In this document: positions 16,381 through 25,138 of the stretch, piece after piece | Numbering within the stretch: position 1 is the stretch's first letter | Layout: each line of letters begins with the position of its first letter | NCBI RefSeq assembly: GCF_017814975.1 | Contig: NZ_JAGIQA010000001.1 | Coordinates: 1 to 64,000 of the forward strand | Reading direction: 5' to 3' | DNA length: 64,000 nucleotides | DNA from: Cupriavidus consociatus | GTDB taxonomy: Bacteria > Pseudomonadota > Gammaproteobacteria > Burkholderiales > Burkholderiaceae | Translations under genes and position numbers: made by a program | Notes under the pieces: model-generated | The model's database searches: none | Told to the model about the DNA's origin: nothing | What the model saw: only the letters and a program-made list of their open reading frames with translations

Positions 16381-17151
16381 TCATTCCCGCTCCGCCACCA
16401 CACATTTCACCCCGCTGTCGGCCAGGATCCGGTCGAACGGTGCCGCCAGCGGCTCATCGGTGAACAGCCGGTCGACCTGCGACACATGCGCCAGTTCCAC
16501 CATGGCCTGGCGGTTGAACTTGCTGGTGTCCGCCGCCAGCCAGACCTCCCGTGAATGCTCGATGATGGTCCGCGCCACCTTGACCTCGCGGAAGTCGTAG
16601 TCGCGCAGCGTGCCATCCGTCTCGATGCCCGAGATGCCGATCAGGCCGATATCCACCTTGAACTGCCGGATGAACTCGACCGTGGCCTCGCCGACGATGC
16701 CGCGGTCGCGCGAGCGCAGCACGCCGCCGGCGACGATGACTTCGCAGTCCGGGTTGTCCGCCAGGATATTGGCCACGTTCAGGTTATTGGTGATCACGCG
16801 CAGCCCACGATGCTGCATCAGCTCGCGTGCGATCTCTTCCACCGTGGTGCCGATATTCAGGATCAGCGAGCAGCCCTCAGGCACCGCCGCCGCCACCGCG
16901 CGCGCAATGCGCGCCTTGCCCTCGGCATTCAGCACCTGTCGCTGCCGGTAGGCGATGTTCTCGGTGGTGGAGCCTTCTACCCGCACCCCGCCATGGAAGC
17001 GCGCCAGCATGCCGTTCTCGGCCAGCAGGTTGACATCTCGCCGCACCGTCTGGAGCGTGACGCCGAACTTGCGCGCAAGTTCGTCGATGGAGGCGAAGCC
17101 CTGGGTGCGGACTTCTTCGAGCAGGGCGGTCTGGCGGGGATTGAGCGTCAT
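16381..17151 (-). CDS. glpR: DeoR-family repressor of glycerol genes
   Basis: 256 residues. An N-terminal winged-helix domain (FASIDELARKFGVTLQTVRRDVNLLAENGMLARFHGGV) precedes a DeoR sugar-phosphate sensor domain (LILNIGTTVEEIARELM; IVGEATVEFIRQFKVDIGLIGISGI). By family it binds glycerol 3-phosphate, which releases DNA. It sits beside a remnant of a glycerol ABC transporter and about 2 kb from glpK, fitting control of the glp genes. An operator-like inverted repeat lies directly upstream of its start. Confidence 0.9.
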   Translation of the reverse strand: MTLNPRQTALLEEVRTQGFASIDELARKFGVTLQTVRRDVNLLAENGMLARFHGGVRVEGSTTENIAYRQRQVLNAEGKARIARAVAAAVPEGCSLILNIGTTVEEIARELMQHRGLRVITNNLNVANILADNPDCEVIVAGGVLRSRDRGIVGEATVEFIRQFKVDIGLIGISGIETDGTLRDYDFREVKVARTIIEHSREVWLAADTSKFNRQAMVELAHVSQVDRLFTDEPLAAPFDRILADSGVKCVVAERE

Positions 17152-17170
17152 GCCGGGATTCTAGTTCAAA

Positions 17171-17220
17171 CAGAAACGAAAACAAATGATGCGGTGCACA
17201 CTTGTTTTCTGTTCGTTTTG
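17171..17220. promoter_or_regulatory. putative GlpR operator pair
   Basis: CAGAAACGAAAACAAATG (17171-17188) and, inverted, CTTGTTTTCTGTTCGTTTTG (17201-17220). On one strand both read TTGTTTTC..TTC (11 of 13 matching). They lie between glpR and the plus-strand glpV remnant, so they would have controlled both divergent units. The site is now most likely autoregulatory. Confidence 0.6.
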
Positions 17221-17330
17221 TTACTAAAACGGTCGGAAGCCAAGAATTGTGCGCCTGCGTCGCGCGGAACGTAGTGATGCGGAAAGCATCTCGAACATGG
17301 AGACCCGATGCAGCTGAGTTTGGAGACCGT

Positions 17331-17648
17331 GTGACCGGCACCAACGTGTCCGACTATCCCAAGCTGGCGCAGCTGTGGTGGAAGAACGTGGCCACCGCGG
17401 TGACCGGCGAGAAAACCCCGCAGGCCGCCATGGACACGCTCGCCGACGAGATGGACCAGGTGATGGCACGGCTGCAGCGCGCCGGCATGAGCAACTGCGC
17501 GCCCAAGCTCAGCCCGAAGGGCGACCCGGCCAAGTGGCTGTCGAGCGACCACGCGCCGTGGAAGAAGCTGGCCAACGAGAAGCCCAAGGGCGAGACCATC
17601 CCCTATGACAAGCTGCTGCAGGCATGGAAGGAGGGCAAGGTGTGCTGA
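17331..17648 (+). pseudogene. 3' remnant of a glycerol ABC-transporter substrate-binding protein (glpV-like)
   Basis: About 105 codons (GTG at 17331 is one in-frame possibility) encode only the C-terminal part of a family 1 sugar/glycerol binding protein: YPKLAQLWWKNVATAVTGEKTPQAAMDTLADEMDQVMARL, then NCAPKLSPKGDPAKWL and KKLANEKPKGETIPYDKLL. The whole N-terminal lobe, signal peptide and any permease/ATPase genes are absent. A full-length member is about 550-580 residues. A terminator follows. An independent small gene is unlikely because the fragment begins mid-domain. Confidence 0.7.
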
Positions 17649-17703
17649 CCAGCGGCGACCGGGCAGGCTGCACGGCCTGGCGTCGGGCGCGCTGTCACCC
17701 GCA

Positions 17704-17732
17704 ACGGGCGCCTGGCGCGCCCTTTTTTTTTA
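17704..17732 (+). terminator. intrinsic terminator after the glpV remnant
   Basis: GGGCGC, a 5-base loop and GCGCCC are followed by nine T's. It probably terminated the former transporter operon. It lies five bases before the stop of the convergent diguanylate cyclase gene. Confidence 0.85.
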
Positions 17733-17736
17733 TCCG

Positions 17737-19770
17737 CTAGGCCGGCAAGCCGGCAGGCTCCCGGGAGGGCGCCGATGCCACACCGGAGTCGGCATTGGCC
17801 GCAGGGTTGCAATCGCGCTGGGCGGCATAGCGCGCCTTGCCATGCCGCTTGGCCTGGTACAGCGCCATGTCCGCGTGCATGAACAGCTCGCTGACGGTCA
17901 TGACCTGGCGCCCCTCATGCAGCGCCGAACCGACGCTGGCCGTGGCCGACAGCGAATGCCCGTCGATCACCAGCGGCACGCGCGCGGCCTGCACGATGGC
18001 GTTGGCGACCGAGTCCATCGCGCTGCGGTCGGATACGCCGTCCAGGATCACCGCGAACTCGTCGCCGCCAATGCGCGCGACCGCGTCGCCCTTGCGCACG
18101 CAGGCACGCAGGCGCTGCGCGAACGCCACCAGCAGGCGGTCGCCGACCGGATGGCCGTAGTTGTCGTTGACCGCCTTGAAGTCGTCCAGGTCCACCAGCA
18201 GCAGAGCCTGCGCGCGGCCACCGGCGCTCGTGCGTGCCATGCATTCCGCCAGGCGCCGGTCGAAGCCCTTGCGGTTGAGCAGGCCGGTGAGATGGTCCGA
18301 GACGGTCTGCGCCTCCAGGTTGCGCAGCTTCTGGCGCTCGTGCGTCACATTGCGCGCGAACATATGCAGGCCGACCACGGTGTCCTGGGCATCGTTCCAG
18401 GCGGGCTGGTAGGTGACCTCCATGCACTCGTTGCCATCCGGGCTTTCGCGCGTGAACGTCACCGCGCGCCCGGCGAAGGCCTGTTCCAGGTACGGCTGGC
18501 AGGCCATGTATTCCTGGGTGCCCCACAGCTCGCGCAAGGACAGCCCGACGATCTGCTGCGCCGGCACTCCGTAGTGCTGCGCGTAGGCCTGGTTGACGAA
18601 GGCGTAGCGCTGTTGCCGGTCGATGAAGGAAACGAAGTCCGGCACGTGGTTGGCGATGGCCTCGATGCGCTTTTCGCTCTCTGCGGCGCGGTCCTTGGCG
18701 GCCTGCAGCGCGGCCTCGCGCTCGGACAGCTGCGCCACCACTTCGGCAAAACTGGTGGCAAGCTCGCCGATTTCGTCGGCCCGGCCGGTGGGCAGGTCCG
18801 CCAGTGCGCTGGGGTTGGTGGCAATCTGGCGCACGGCGCGGTGCAGCCGCTGCAACGGCGCCAGCAGCCGGCGCATCACCAGCCACATCAGCGCGGCGGC
18901 GAAGAGGAGCGACAGCCCGGCAATGACCATCGTACGCTGGCGCACATCGACCAGCACGGCGTAGGCCTCGGTCGCCGGCAGCACGGCCACCACTTCCCAG
19001 CCGTTGGCCTGCAGAAGGTAGCGCGCCACGATAGGCTGCGTCGGCCTGACCACTTCCAGCATCGAGGCGGGACGTTCGGCGCCGCAGGCCTCGTCGACCG
19101 CGCGCGCCGGCGTCAGCACGCGGCTGGGATCGGGATGCATGGCATAGCGCGGACTGGTGCCGCCCGACACCAGGCAGAAGCTGCCGGTGACACCGACCCG
19201 GCTGTGCGCCAGCTCGCGCAGGAAATTGCTGCCCGACAGGTTCAGCACGCCGCCGACCACGCCGCGCACCTCTCCGTTGGGTCCGTGCAGCGGTACGGCC
19301 AGCACCACGCCCGGTGCGTTGGTCAGCTTGCCCTGGATCAGGTCCGACACCGCGAGCGGCTGGCCGCGCATGACATCACGGAAGTAGTCACGGTCCTCCA
19401 CCCGCAGGCGCACGTTGTCCGGCACGGCTGTGCTGAACACCAGCTGGCCGTCCGGAGCGGCAAGGAAGACAGCGTTGAACTGGTCCGGCATGTCGACCAT
19501 GCCTTCGGCGGCGCGTCGCAGCTCGGCCGGCCTGGCTGAAAGCATCGGCGACAGCTGCCGGGCCACACGGCGCAACGCCGCGGCACGGCTTTGCACCTTT
19601 TCGTCCAGTTGCTCCGCCACCAGCTCGACCAGCGTGTCCTGCTGCTGCTGCCGCAGGTGCTTGAGGCTGTCGTAGGCGTAGTACTGGGCGTACAGGGCGC
19701 GCAGCACGATGATCAGCGTCACCACACCCGCCGTGGCGAACGCCATCCGGTATTTCAAAGAGTGCTGCAT
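17737..19770 (-). CDS. Cache-HAMP-PAS-GGDEF diguanylate cyclase
   Basis: 677 residues from ATG 19770. Membrane helix 1 (about 8-28), a large periplasmic double-Cache sensor (about 35-285, with YFRDVMRG and VVGGVLNLS), helix 2 (about 300-320), HAMP, a PAS domain (EAIANHVPDFVSFIDRQQRYAFVNQAY) and a GGDEF domain. The active site GGDEF is intact and is preceded by the RKGD inhibitory site with the usual 5-residue spacing. It makes cyclic di-GMP in response to an extracellular ligand that the sequence does not reveal. A TTGACA box (19872-19877 on the minus strand) and a perfect inverted repeat lie upstream. Confidence 0.9.
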   Translation of the reverse strand: MQHSLKYRMAFATAGVVTLIIVLRALYAQYYAYDSLKHLRQQQQDTLVELVAEQLDEKVQSRAAALRRVARQLSPMLSARPAELRRAAEGMVDMPDQFNAVFLAAPDGQLVFSTAVPDNVRLRVEDRDYFRDVMRGQPLAVSDLIQGKLTNAPGVVLAVPLHGPNGEVRGVVGGVLNLSGSNFLRELAHSRVGVTGSFCLVSGGTSPRYAMHPDPSRVLTPARAVDEACGAERPASMLEVVRPTQPIVARYLLQANGWEVVAVLPATEAYAVLVDVRQRTMVIAGLSLLFAAALMWLVMRRLLAPLQRLHRAVRQIATNPSALADLPTGRADEIGELATSFAEVVAQLSEREAALQAAKDRAAESEKRIEAIANHVPDFVSFIDRQQRYAFVNQAYAQHYGVPAQQIVGLSLRELWGTQEYMACQPYLEQAFAGRAVTFTRESPDGNECMEVTYQPAWNDAQDTVVGLHMFARNVTHERQKLRNLEAQTVSDHLTGLLNRKGFDRRLAECMARTSAGGRAQALLLVDLDDFKAVNDNYGHPVGDRLLVAFAQRLRACVRKGDAVARIGGDEFAVILDGVSDRSAMDSVANAIVQAARVPLVIDGHSLSATASVGSALHEGRQVMTVSELFMHADMALYQAKRHGKARYAAQRDCNPAANADSGVASAPSREPAGLPA

Positions 19771-19896
19771 GATTGACGTCTTTCTTGTGCGCACTGACCC
19801 GTGGCCCGCTCCCGGGGGCTTTATCTTGCCTGCCTCGCCCATTGCCGAGCCATGCGTTCAAGATTAGCAGATGTCAAGGGTGAATTCGAAACTGTT

Positions 19897-19923
19897 TGCA
19901 ACAAGAATCATGGACTTGTTGCA
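19897..19923. promoter_or_regulatory. perfect 9-bp inverted repeat upstream of the diguanylate cyclase
   Basis: TGCAACAAG, nine bases, CTTGTTGCA. The arms are perfect. The site lies about 20 bases upstream of a TTGACA (minus strand, 19872-19877) that could be the -35 of the cyclase gene. The centre-to-centre geometry suits a dimeric regulator. The protein is unknown. Confidence 0.5.
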
Positions 19924-20002
19924 GGTGTGCGGAAGGCGTGATGGAGGGGGCCGTTTGGGGTGCGTATTGCGCCTCCGGAGAGGGCAGGATCGGAAGGCGC
20001 AA

Positions 20003-20034
20003 AAAGAAAAAAGCCAGCGCGAAGCTGGCTTTTC
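20003..20034 (-). terminator. intrinsic terminator of tRNA-Val
   Basis: On the minus strand AAGCCAGC, loop TTCG, GCTGGCTT and a T-rich tail follow the tRNA by 10 bases. Confidence 0.88.
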
Positions 20035-20042
20035 CTGAATGC

Positions 20043-20117
20043 TGGTGGGTGGTACAGGGATTGAACCTGTGACCCCTGCCGTGTGAAGGCAGTGCTCTAC
20101 CGCTGAGCTAACCACCC
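20043..20117 (-). tRNA. tRNA-Val(CAC)
   Basis: A 75-nt cloverleaf. The acceptor stem GGGTGGT/ACCACCC is intact and CCA is encoded (complement of 20043-20045). The anticodon stem CTGCC/GGCAG encloses TTCACAC, giving anticodon CAC, which reads GUG. The D-arm (TAGCTCAGCGGTAGAGC) and T-loop (GGTTCAATCC) are normal. Confidence 0.97.
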
Positions 20118-20158
20118 CTTTCTGCATCGACGTTGCCGTCGTGCAGCGGAGAAATGAG

Positions 20159-20187
20159 ATTATGCAGAGCTTCCTGTATCTTGTAAA
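20159..20187 (-). promoter_or_regulatory. sigma-70 promoter of tRNA-Val
   Basis: Minus strand: TTTACA (20182-20187), 17 bases, CATAAT (20159-20164), about 40 bases before the mature tRNA start. Confidence 0.6.
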
Positions 20188-20208
20188 GCCCTTTTCCAAA
20201 CATTTTGT

Positions 20209-20940
20209 TCAGGCGGCCATCGTGCCGGGTTCCTCGGCCGTGGCTTCCTGCCATACCGTTTTGCCGCCGCTGGCCTTGTCCAGGCCCTTGAGCACGTCGA
20301 AGTGGGCTTCCAGTTCTGCTTCGGTGGCTCGCAGCACGGGCAGTACGAGGCGAGACAGGTCGGCCGTAGCGGCGGGGCCGCCTGCGCCGGCGCCGCTGTC
20401 CATGGTGTCGATCACCAGCGAGTCCTGGCCGCGGGTCATCGCCAGGTAGACCTCGGCCAGCAATTCGGCATCGAGCAATGCGCCGTGCAGCGTGCGGTGC
20501 GCGTTGCTGATCCCCAGCCGATCGCACAGGGCGTCAAGGGAGTTGCGCTTGCCGGGGAACATCTGCCGCGCTTCGCGCAGCGTATCGATCACGTTGCCGA
20601 CATGCTCGCGGAACGGCGGCATGCCCAGCAGCTGGAATTCCATGTCGAGGAAGCCCAGGTCGAACTGCGCGTTGTGGATGATCAGCTCGGCATCTGCGAC
20701 GAATTCGCGGATCTCGTGCACGACCTCGGCAAAGCGGGGCTTGTCCGCCAGGAACTCGACCGTGATGCCGTGGACGGCGATCGCGCCTTCGTCGATGTCG
20801 CGCTCCGGATTGACATAGAAGTGCAGGTGGCGCCCCGTCAGGCGGCGGTTGAGCAGTTCCACGCAGCCAATTTCGATCAGGCGGTCGCCAGTGGCGGCAT
20901 TCAGGCCGGTGGTTTCGGTATCGAGAACGATTTGTCGCAT
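20209..20940 (-). CDS. dnaQ: DNA polymerase III epsilon subunit (3'-5' proofreading exonuclease)
   Basis: 243 residues. The DEDDh exonuclease that proofreads for PolIII core. ExoI LDTETTGL (Asp7, Glu9), ExoII IIHNAQFDLGFLD and ExoIII NAHRTLHGALLDAELLAEVY are all intact. The C-terminal tail (about 190-243) is the usual alpha-binding extension. Start ATG 20940 places the exonuclease fold at the N-terminus; longer frames overlap rnhA out of frame. It is the last gene of a yafS-rnhA-dnaQ run on the minus strand, and tRNA-Val follows. Confidence 0.96.
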   Translation of the reverse strand: MRQIVLDTETTGLNAATGDRLIEIGCVELLNRRLTGRHLHFYVNPERDIDEGAIAVHGITVEFLADKPRFAEVVHEIREFVADAELIIHNAQFDLGFLDMEFQLLGMPPFREHVGNVIDTLREARQMFPGKRNSLDALCDRLGISNAHRTLHGALLDAELLAEVYLAMTRGQDSLVIDTMDSGAGAGGPAATADLSRLVLPVLRATEAELEAHFDVLKGLDKASGGKTVWQEATAEEPGTMAA

Positions 20941-20999
20941 GGCGGGCATTCTAGCGGAGCGGCATTGCTCCGCGGTTCTTGTTGCGGCGTTGCGGAGGT

Positions 21000-21437
21000 T
21001 CAGCGGCCGATCGATTCGACGCCGCGGTTGGCCAGCGCATCGGCGCGTTCGTTGCCGGGATGGCCGTTGTGGCCGCGCACCCAGTGCCAGGAGATCTGGT
21101 GCCCCTGGGTCAGCGCATCGAGTTCTTGCCAGAGGTCGGCGTTTTTCACGGGCTTCTTGTCGGCGGTCTTCCAGCCGCGGGCTTTCCAGCCGGGCAGCCA
21201 TTCGCTGATGCCTTTCTGGACATACTGCGAATCGGTGTAGACGCGCACGGTGCAGGGCCGCTTGAGCGCGCGCAGCGCTTCGATCACCGCGGTCATCTCC
21301 ATGCGGTTGTTGGTGGTGTTGGGCTCGCCGCCGAACAGTTCCTTTTCATTGGTGCCGGCGACGAGCACCGCCCCCCAGCCGCCGCGGCCAGGGTTGCCCT
21401 TGCAGGCGCCGTCGGAGTAGATCGTGACTTCTTGCAT
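21000..21437 (-). CDS. rnhA: ribonuclease HI
   Basis: 145 residues. Cleaves the RNA strand of RNA-DNA hybrids. The DEDD active site is complete: Asp9 ([11 protein letters not shown]), Glu47 (NNRMEM), Asp69 (YTDSQY) and Asp133 (NERADALA), with the loop His123 (RGHNGH). Length matches E. coli RNase HI. It lies 59 bases upstream of dnaQ on the same strand; in E. coli the two genes are neighbours but divergent. Confidence 0.97.
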   Translation of the reverse strand: MQEVTIYSDGACKGNPGRGGWGAVLVAGTNEKELFGGEPNTTNNRMEMTAVIEALRALKRPCTVRVYTDSQYVQKGISEWLPGWKARGWKTADKKPVKNADLWQELDALTQGHQISWHWVRGHNGHPGNERADALANRGVESIGR

Positions 21438-21503
21438 GGAATTCCGTTGAGAGCCGGCCGCGTAGCGCGGCCGGCGCGTAAGTGGTTCCGCCGCGGTTCC
21501 GGC

Positions 21504-22352
21504 TCAGTGATCGTCGCCGGGTGTCTTGCCGTGGGTGCCGGTCGGCGTTGCCACCGGCGTTGCCACCGGTGCCAGCGCCGGCTTGGCTTTCCACGCCGGG
21601 CCGACCAGTCGTATGTTGCGCACGCGCTTGATCGCCGAGATCATATAGACCGCGCCGAAGATCGGCCACCAGCGGTCGCCGGCCTTTTCCATGAAGGCGG
21701 TGCGCTGCAGCCAGCGTTCGGTGCGGTAGGGCGGGCAGTAGCAGCCGAAACGGCCGCGGATGATGTCGAAGCCGAGCAGCTTGAGCCAGTCCTTGATGCG
21801 CACGAAGCCGATCTGCTGCGCATCGGTCGGCAGGAAGGGCGTGGCGCCGAGCCGGTTCATGCCCTGGCGCGCGCCCCACAGGCTCATCGGGTTGAAGCAG
21901 GTGACCACCACGCGCCCTTCGGGCATCAGCACGCGCGAGACTTCGCGCAGCACTTCGTGCGGGTCTTCGGCAAATTCCAGGATATGGGGCAGGGTTACCA
22001 GGTCGACGCTCTGCGTGTCGAACGGCAGCTCGTCGAAGCGGCACAGCAGCTGGCGCGCGTCCGGATGTGCCATGCGCGGCCCGTGCGGCCCGCTGGACGG
22101 GTCCAGCGCCAGCGCCGAGAACGGCATCCGGTTTTCGCGCAGGGTATCGACGTGCGGCATGCCCAGTTGTACGGCGTGGTACCCAAAGATGTCTGCCACG
22201 GTGCGGTCGTACTGCTGCGCTTCCCAGCGCAGCATGTACTCGCCCGGCGGCGAGGCCAGCCAGTCTTCCCAGCTTACAATCGGACCATTGGGACCATTCA
22301 GGCCGCCGCGCTGGCCGTACTCGCCGTTCCGGCGATTGGGACGATTGGACAT
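21504..22352 (-). CDS. yafS: YafS-like SAM-dependent methyltransferase
   Basis: 282 residues if started at ATG 22352. A Methyltransf_11-type fold with [44 protein letters not shown]; the glycine-rich SAM motif is degenerate ([11 protein letters not shown]), as expected for this subgroup. Position beside gloB, rnhA and dnaQ is as for E. coli yafS. The substrate is unknown. The first 25 residues ([20 protein letters not shown]) are low-complexity and repetitive, and the fold begins at [15 protein letters not shown], so the start is uncertain. It leaves only 12 bases to the divergent gloB start. Confidence 0.8.
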   Translation of the reverse strand: MSNRPNRRNGEYGQRGGLNGPNGPIVSWEDWLASPPGEYMLRWEAQQYDRTVADIFGYHAVQLGMPHVDTLRENRMPFSALALDPSSGPHGPRMAHPDARQLLCRFDELPFDTQSVDLVTLPHILEFAEDPHEVLREVSRVLMPEGRVVVTCFNPMSLWGARQGMNRLGATPFLPTDAQQIGFVRIKDWLKLLGFDIIRGRFGCYCPPYRTERWLQRTAFMEKAGDRWWPIFGAVYMISAIKRVRNIRLVGPAWKAKPALAPVATPVATPTGTHGKTPGDDH

Positions 22353-22364
22353 AGGAGCATGCGC

Positions 22365-23165
22365 ATGTTGAAGGTTGAGCCGATCCCGGCGTTCCAGGAT
22401 AACTATATCTGGGCCATTCACGACGGGCATCATGCCGCCGTGGTCGATCCCGGCGAGTCGACGCCGGTGGAGCACTTTCTGGCGCAGCGGGGGCTGGCTC
22501 TGGGCGCTATTGTAATCACCCATCACCACGGCGATCACCAGGGCGGCGTTGCCGACCTGCTGGCGGCACACCCGAGCACACCCTCGGGCGCGCCGATGCC
22601 GGTGCTCGGACCCGCCGGCGAACGTATCGGCGGACGCACCCGGGCGCTGCGCGAAGGCGACGAGGTGACGCTGGCCGAGCCCGCGGTGACGCTGCGGGTG
22701 CTGGACGTACCCGGGCATACCGCCGGCCATATCGCCTACGTGGGCGACCTGGGCGAAGCGGGTCGCGCCGTGTTCTGCGGCGATACGCTGTTCGCCAGCG
22801 GTTGCGGGCGCCTCTTCGAGGGGTCGCCGGCGCAAATGCTGGCGTCGCTCGACAAACTTGCCGGCCTGCCGGGCGACACCCGCGTCTACTGCGCCCACGA
22901 GTACACGCGCAGCAACGTGCGCTTCGCCCGGGCGGTCGAGCCGGATAATGCCGCGCTGGCTGCGTGGGAGCAGCGCGTCGATGCACTGCGCGCCGCGGAC
23001 ACGCCGACGTTGCCGACCACCATTGCCCATGAGCGCGAGGTCAACCCGTTCCTGCGCTCGCGCGAGCCGTCGGTGCGTGCCGCGGTGTCGGCGCACGGCG
23101 GTGCCACCGACAGCGATGCAAAAGCATTTGGCGCGCTGCGTGGGTGGAAGGACAATTTCCGCTAA
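22365..23165 (+). CDS. gloB: hydroxyacylglutathione hydrolase (glyoxalase II)
   Basis: 266 residues. Hydrolyses S-lactoylglutathione to lactate and glutathione in methylglyoxal detoxification. A metallo-beta-lactamase fold with THHHGDH at residues 52-58, [16 protein letters not shown] and the C-terminal [13 protein letters not shown]. Start ATG 22365 ([16 protein letters not shown]) is preferred over ATG 22359 because AGGAG (22353-22357) is then seven bases away. A TACAAT (22274-22279) inside the divergent yafS reading frame may be its -10. Confidence 0.95.
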   Translation: MLKVEPIPAFQDNYIWAIHDGHHAAVVDPGESTPVEHFLAQRGLALGAIVITHHHGDHQGGVADLLAAHPSTPSGAPMPVLGPAGERIGGRTRALREGDEVTLAEPAVTLRVLDVPGHTAGHIAYVGDLGEAGRAVFCGDTLFASGCGRLFEGSPAQMLASLDKLAGLPGDTRVYCAHEYTRSNVRFARAVEPDNAALAAWEQRVDALRAADTPTLPTTIAHEREVNPFLRSREPSVRAAVSAHGGATDSDAKAFGALRGWKDNFR

Positions 23166-23234
23166 ATTGAAGGCAGGACCGGCCGAAAACCCTTACGGGT
23201 CAAGGCTTTCGGGCTGCTACCTAGAAAAATCTGA

Positions 23235-23263
23235 TTGACGCGATTGGCCGTTTTTTTTAGCAT
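23235..23263 (+). promoter_or_regulatory. putative sigma-70 promoter of mltD
   Basis: TTGACG (23235-23240), 17 bases including an eight-T run, TAGCAT (23258-23263), 35 bases upstream of the mltD start. Confidence 0.6.
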
Positions 23264-23298
23264 CACGCATCCTTTTGGCGTCACGATTCGAGAACTTA

Positions 23299-24972
23299 AT
23301 GAAAATTGGTCGATTACTGGCGGTAGTTGCGTGTGCGGCGCTGCTTGCAGCCTGCGCCAGCACCCCTACGCCGCCTGACGCCGATGCCAACGGCGCGACC
23401 GCCCAGACCGCCAGGCGCCAGGACCCGCTCAATTCGCTCAGCGACAAGTCATCCACTTCCACCATCAATGTCGACCAGGGCGGCCTGGACTGGCTGCGCG
23501 GCCCGTCCAACGATATCTGGGACCGGATCCGGCGCGGCTTTGCCATGCAGGACCTGGAGGGCACGCTGGTCGATGACCGCACCCAGTGGTACGCGCAGCG
23601 CCCGGAATACATGGAGCGCATGGTCGGGCGGTCGAGCCGCTATCTGTACCACATCGTCGAGGAGCTGGAGCGCCGCAAGATGCCTACCGAGCTGGCACTG
23701 CTGCCGTTCGTCGAGAGCGCGTTCAACCCCCAGGCCCAGTCCAGCGCCAAGGCCGCCGGCATGTGGCAGTTCATTCCCAGCACGGGCAAGTCGTACAACC
23801 TGAAGCAGAACATGTTCCGCGACGAGCGCCGCGATGTGCTGGCCTCGACCGATGCCGCGCTCGACTACCTGCAGCGGCTCTATGACATGTTCGGCGACTG
23901 GCACCTGGCGCTCGCGGCCTACAACTGGGGCGAGGGCGCGGTGTCGCGTGCGATCGCGCGCAACCAGGCGCGCGGGCTGCCGACCGACTACGCCAGCCTG
24001 ACCATGCCCAACGAGACGCGCTACTACGTGCCGAAGCTGCAGGCGGTCAAGAACATCATCGCCAACCCGGCGGTGTATGGTGTCAGGCTGCCCGAGATCC
24101 CGGACCATCCGTACTTCGTCACGGTGACTACGTCGCGCGATATCGACGTGAATCTCGCCGCCAAGCTGGCGGACATGACGCTGGAAGAGTTCAAGGCGCT
24201 GAACCCGTCGTTCAACCGGCCGGTGATCCTGGGGGCATCCAACCCGCAGATCCTGCTGCCGTTCGACAATGCCGAGCGCTTCCAGTACAACCTGAACACC
24301 TATCGCGGCGGGCTGTCGAGCTGGACCGCGGTCACCGTGGACGGGCGCGAGCGCGTCGAATCGCTGGCGGCGCGGCTCAATGTCGATGCCGACACGCTGC
24401 GGGAAATCAACAGCATTCCCAAGGGCATGCGCCTGAAGGCCGGTTCGACCGTGATGATCCCGCGCTCGGGCCGCCACGACCAGGACATCAGCGCGAGCCT
24501 GGCCGACACCGCCATGCTGGCGATGGAGCCCGACCTGCCCGATGCGCGCCGTGTGGTGGTGCGCGCCAGCCGGCGCGATACGGTGGCATCGGTGGCGCGT
24601 CGCTACGGCGTGTCGCCGGGTCAGGTGCAGTCGTGGAACAAGCTGTCCGGCACCAAGCTGGTGGCAGGGCAGAGCCTGGTGCTGATGGTGCCGGTGCGCG
24701 GCGCCGGCGCGGTGCGCGCGGCGCGTGCCGAACGGGCCGACCGGGCCGAGCGCGAAGAGCGTGCCGAACGCGGCAGCAAGGGCGGGATCGTGCGTGTATC
24801 GACACAGGGAGGCAAGGCCGAGCCGCGCAAGCGCATCACGGTGGAAGCCTCTTCGCGCCGCGGTGCCAAGGCGGCGCCGGCCAAGGTGGCGCGCGAGGCC
24901 AAGGCGGGCCCGGTGAAGGCATCGGCCAAGTCCAGCGTCAAGGCCAGCGGCAAGGGCAGCAAGACGCGCTGA
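23299..24972 (+). CDS. mltD: membrane-bound lytic murein transglycosylase D
   Basis: 557 residues. A lipoprotein (lipobox LLAACAS near residue 19) that cleaves peptidoglycan glycan strands to 1,6-anhydro-MurNAc ends. The SLT domain (about 120-260) has the catalytic Glu in PFVESAFNPQAQSSAKAAGMWQF and the AAYNWGEGAVSRAI block. Two LysM-like peptidoglycan-binding segments follow (about 345-395 and 415-465). The last 90 residues are an unusual Arg/Ala/Lys-rich, low-complexity tail (AERADRAEREERAERG...; KASAKSSVKASGKGSK), likely disordered and very basic. Start ATG 23299 gives a correct signal peptide. Confidence 0.92.
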   Translation: MKIGRLLAVVACAALLAACASTPTPPDADANGATAQTARRQDPLNSLSDKSSTSTINVDQGGLDWLRGPSNDIWDRIRRGFAMQDLEGTLVDDRTQWYAQRPEYMERMVGRSSRYLYHIVEELERRKMPTELALLPFVESAFNPQAQSSAKAAGMWQFIPSTGKSYNLKQNMFRDERRDVLASTDAALDYLQRLYDMFGDWHLALAAYNWGEGAVSRAIARNQARGLPTDYASLTMPNETRYYVPKLQAVKNIIANPAVYGVRLPEIPDHPYFVTVTTSRDIDVNLAAKLADMTLEEFKALNPSFNRPVILGASNPQILLPFDNAERFQYNLNTYRGGLSSWTAVTVDGRERVESLAARLNVDADTLREINSIPKGMRLKAGSTVMIPRSGRHDQDISASLADTAMLAMEPDLPDARRVVVRASRRDTVASVARRYGVSPGQVQSWNKLSGTKLVAGQSLVLMVPVRGAGAVRAARAERADRAEREERAERGSKGGIVRVSTQGGKAEPRKRITVEASSRRGAKAAPAKVAREAKAGPVKASAKSSVKASGKGSKTR

Positions 24973-24992
24973 GCGCAGCGCTTGAGAGCAAG

Positions 24993-25019
24993 AGGGCGTG
25001 CCGGCGGCACGCCTTTTTT
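24993..25019 (+). terminator. intrinsic terminator of mltD
   Basis: GGCGTGCC, loop, GGCACGCC and six T's, starting 20 bases after the mltD stop. Confidence 0.9.
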
Positions 25020-25138
25020 GCATCCGCTGTGTGCACCCGCCGCGGGCGGCACCCCTCCGAATCCCGTTTCCCCCAGGCCCGCGCCGGTGGCAAACTACCG
25101 TCATCATCACAACGACCGCAGACGCGAAGGAGACTGCC

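Noticed and set aside
14244..16403. Minus-strand 719-codon frame over the Nudix and purU genes
   Set aside because: Both plus-strand genes show complete catalytic motifs; the minus frame is an Arg/His/Gln-rich shadow.
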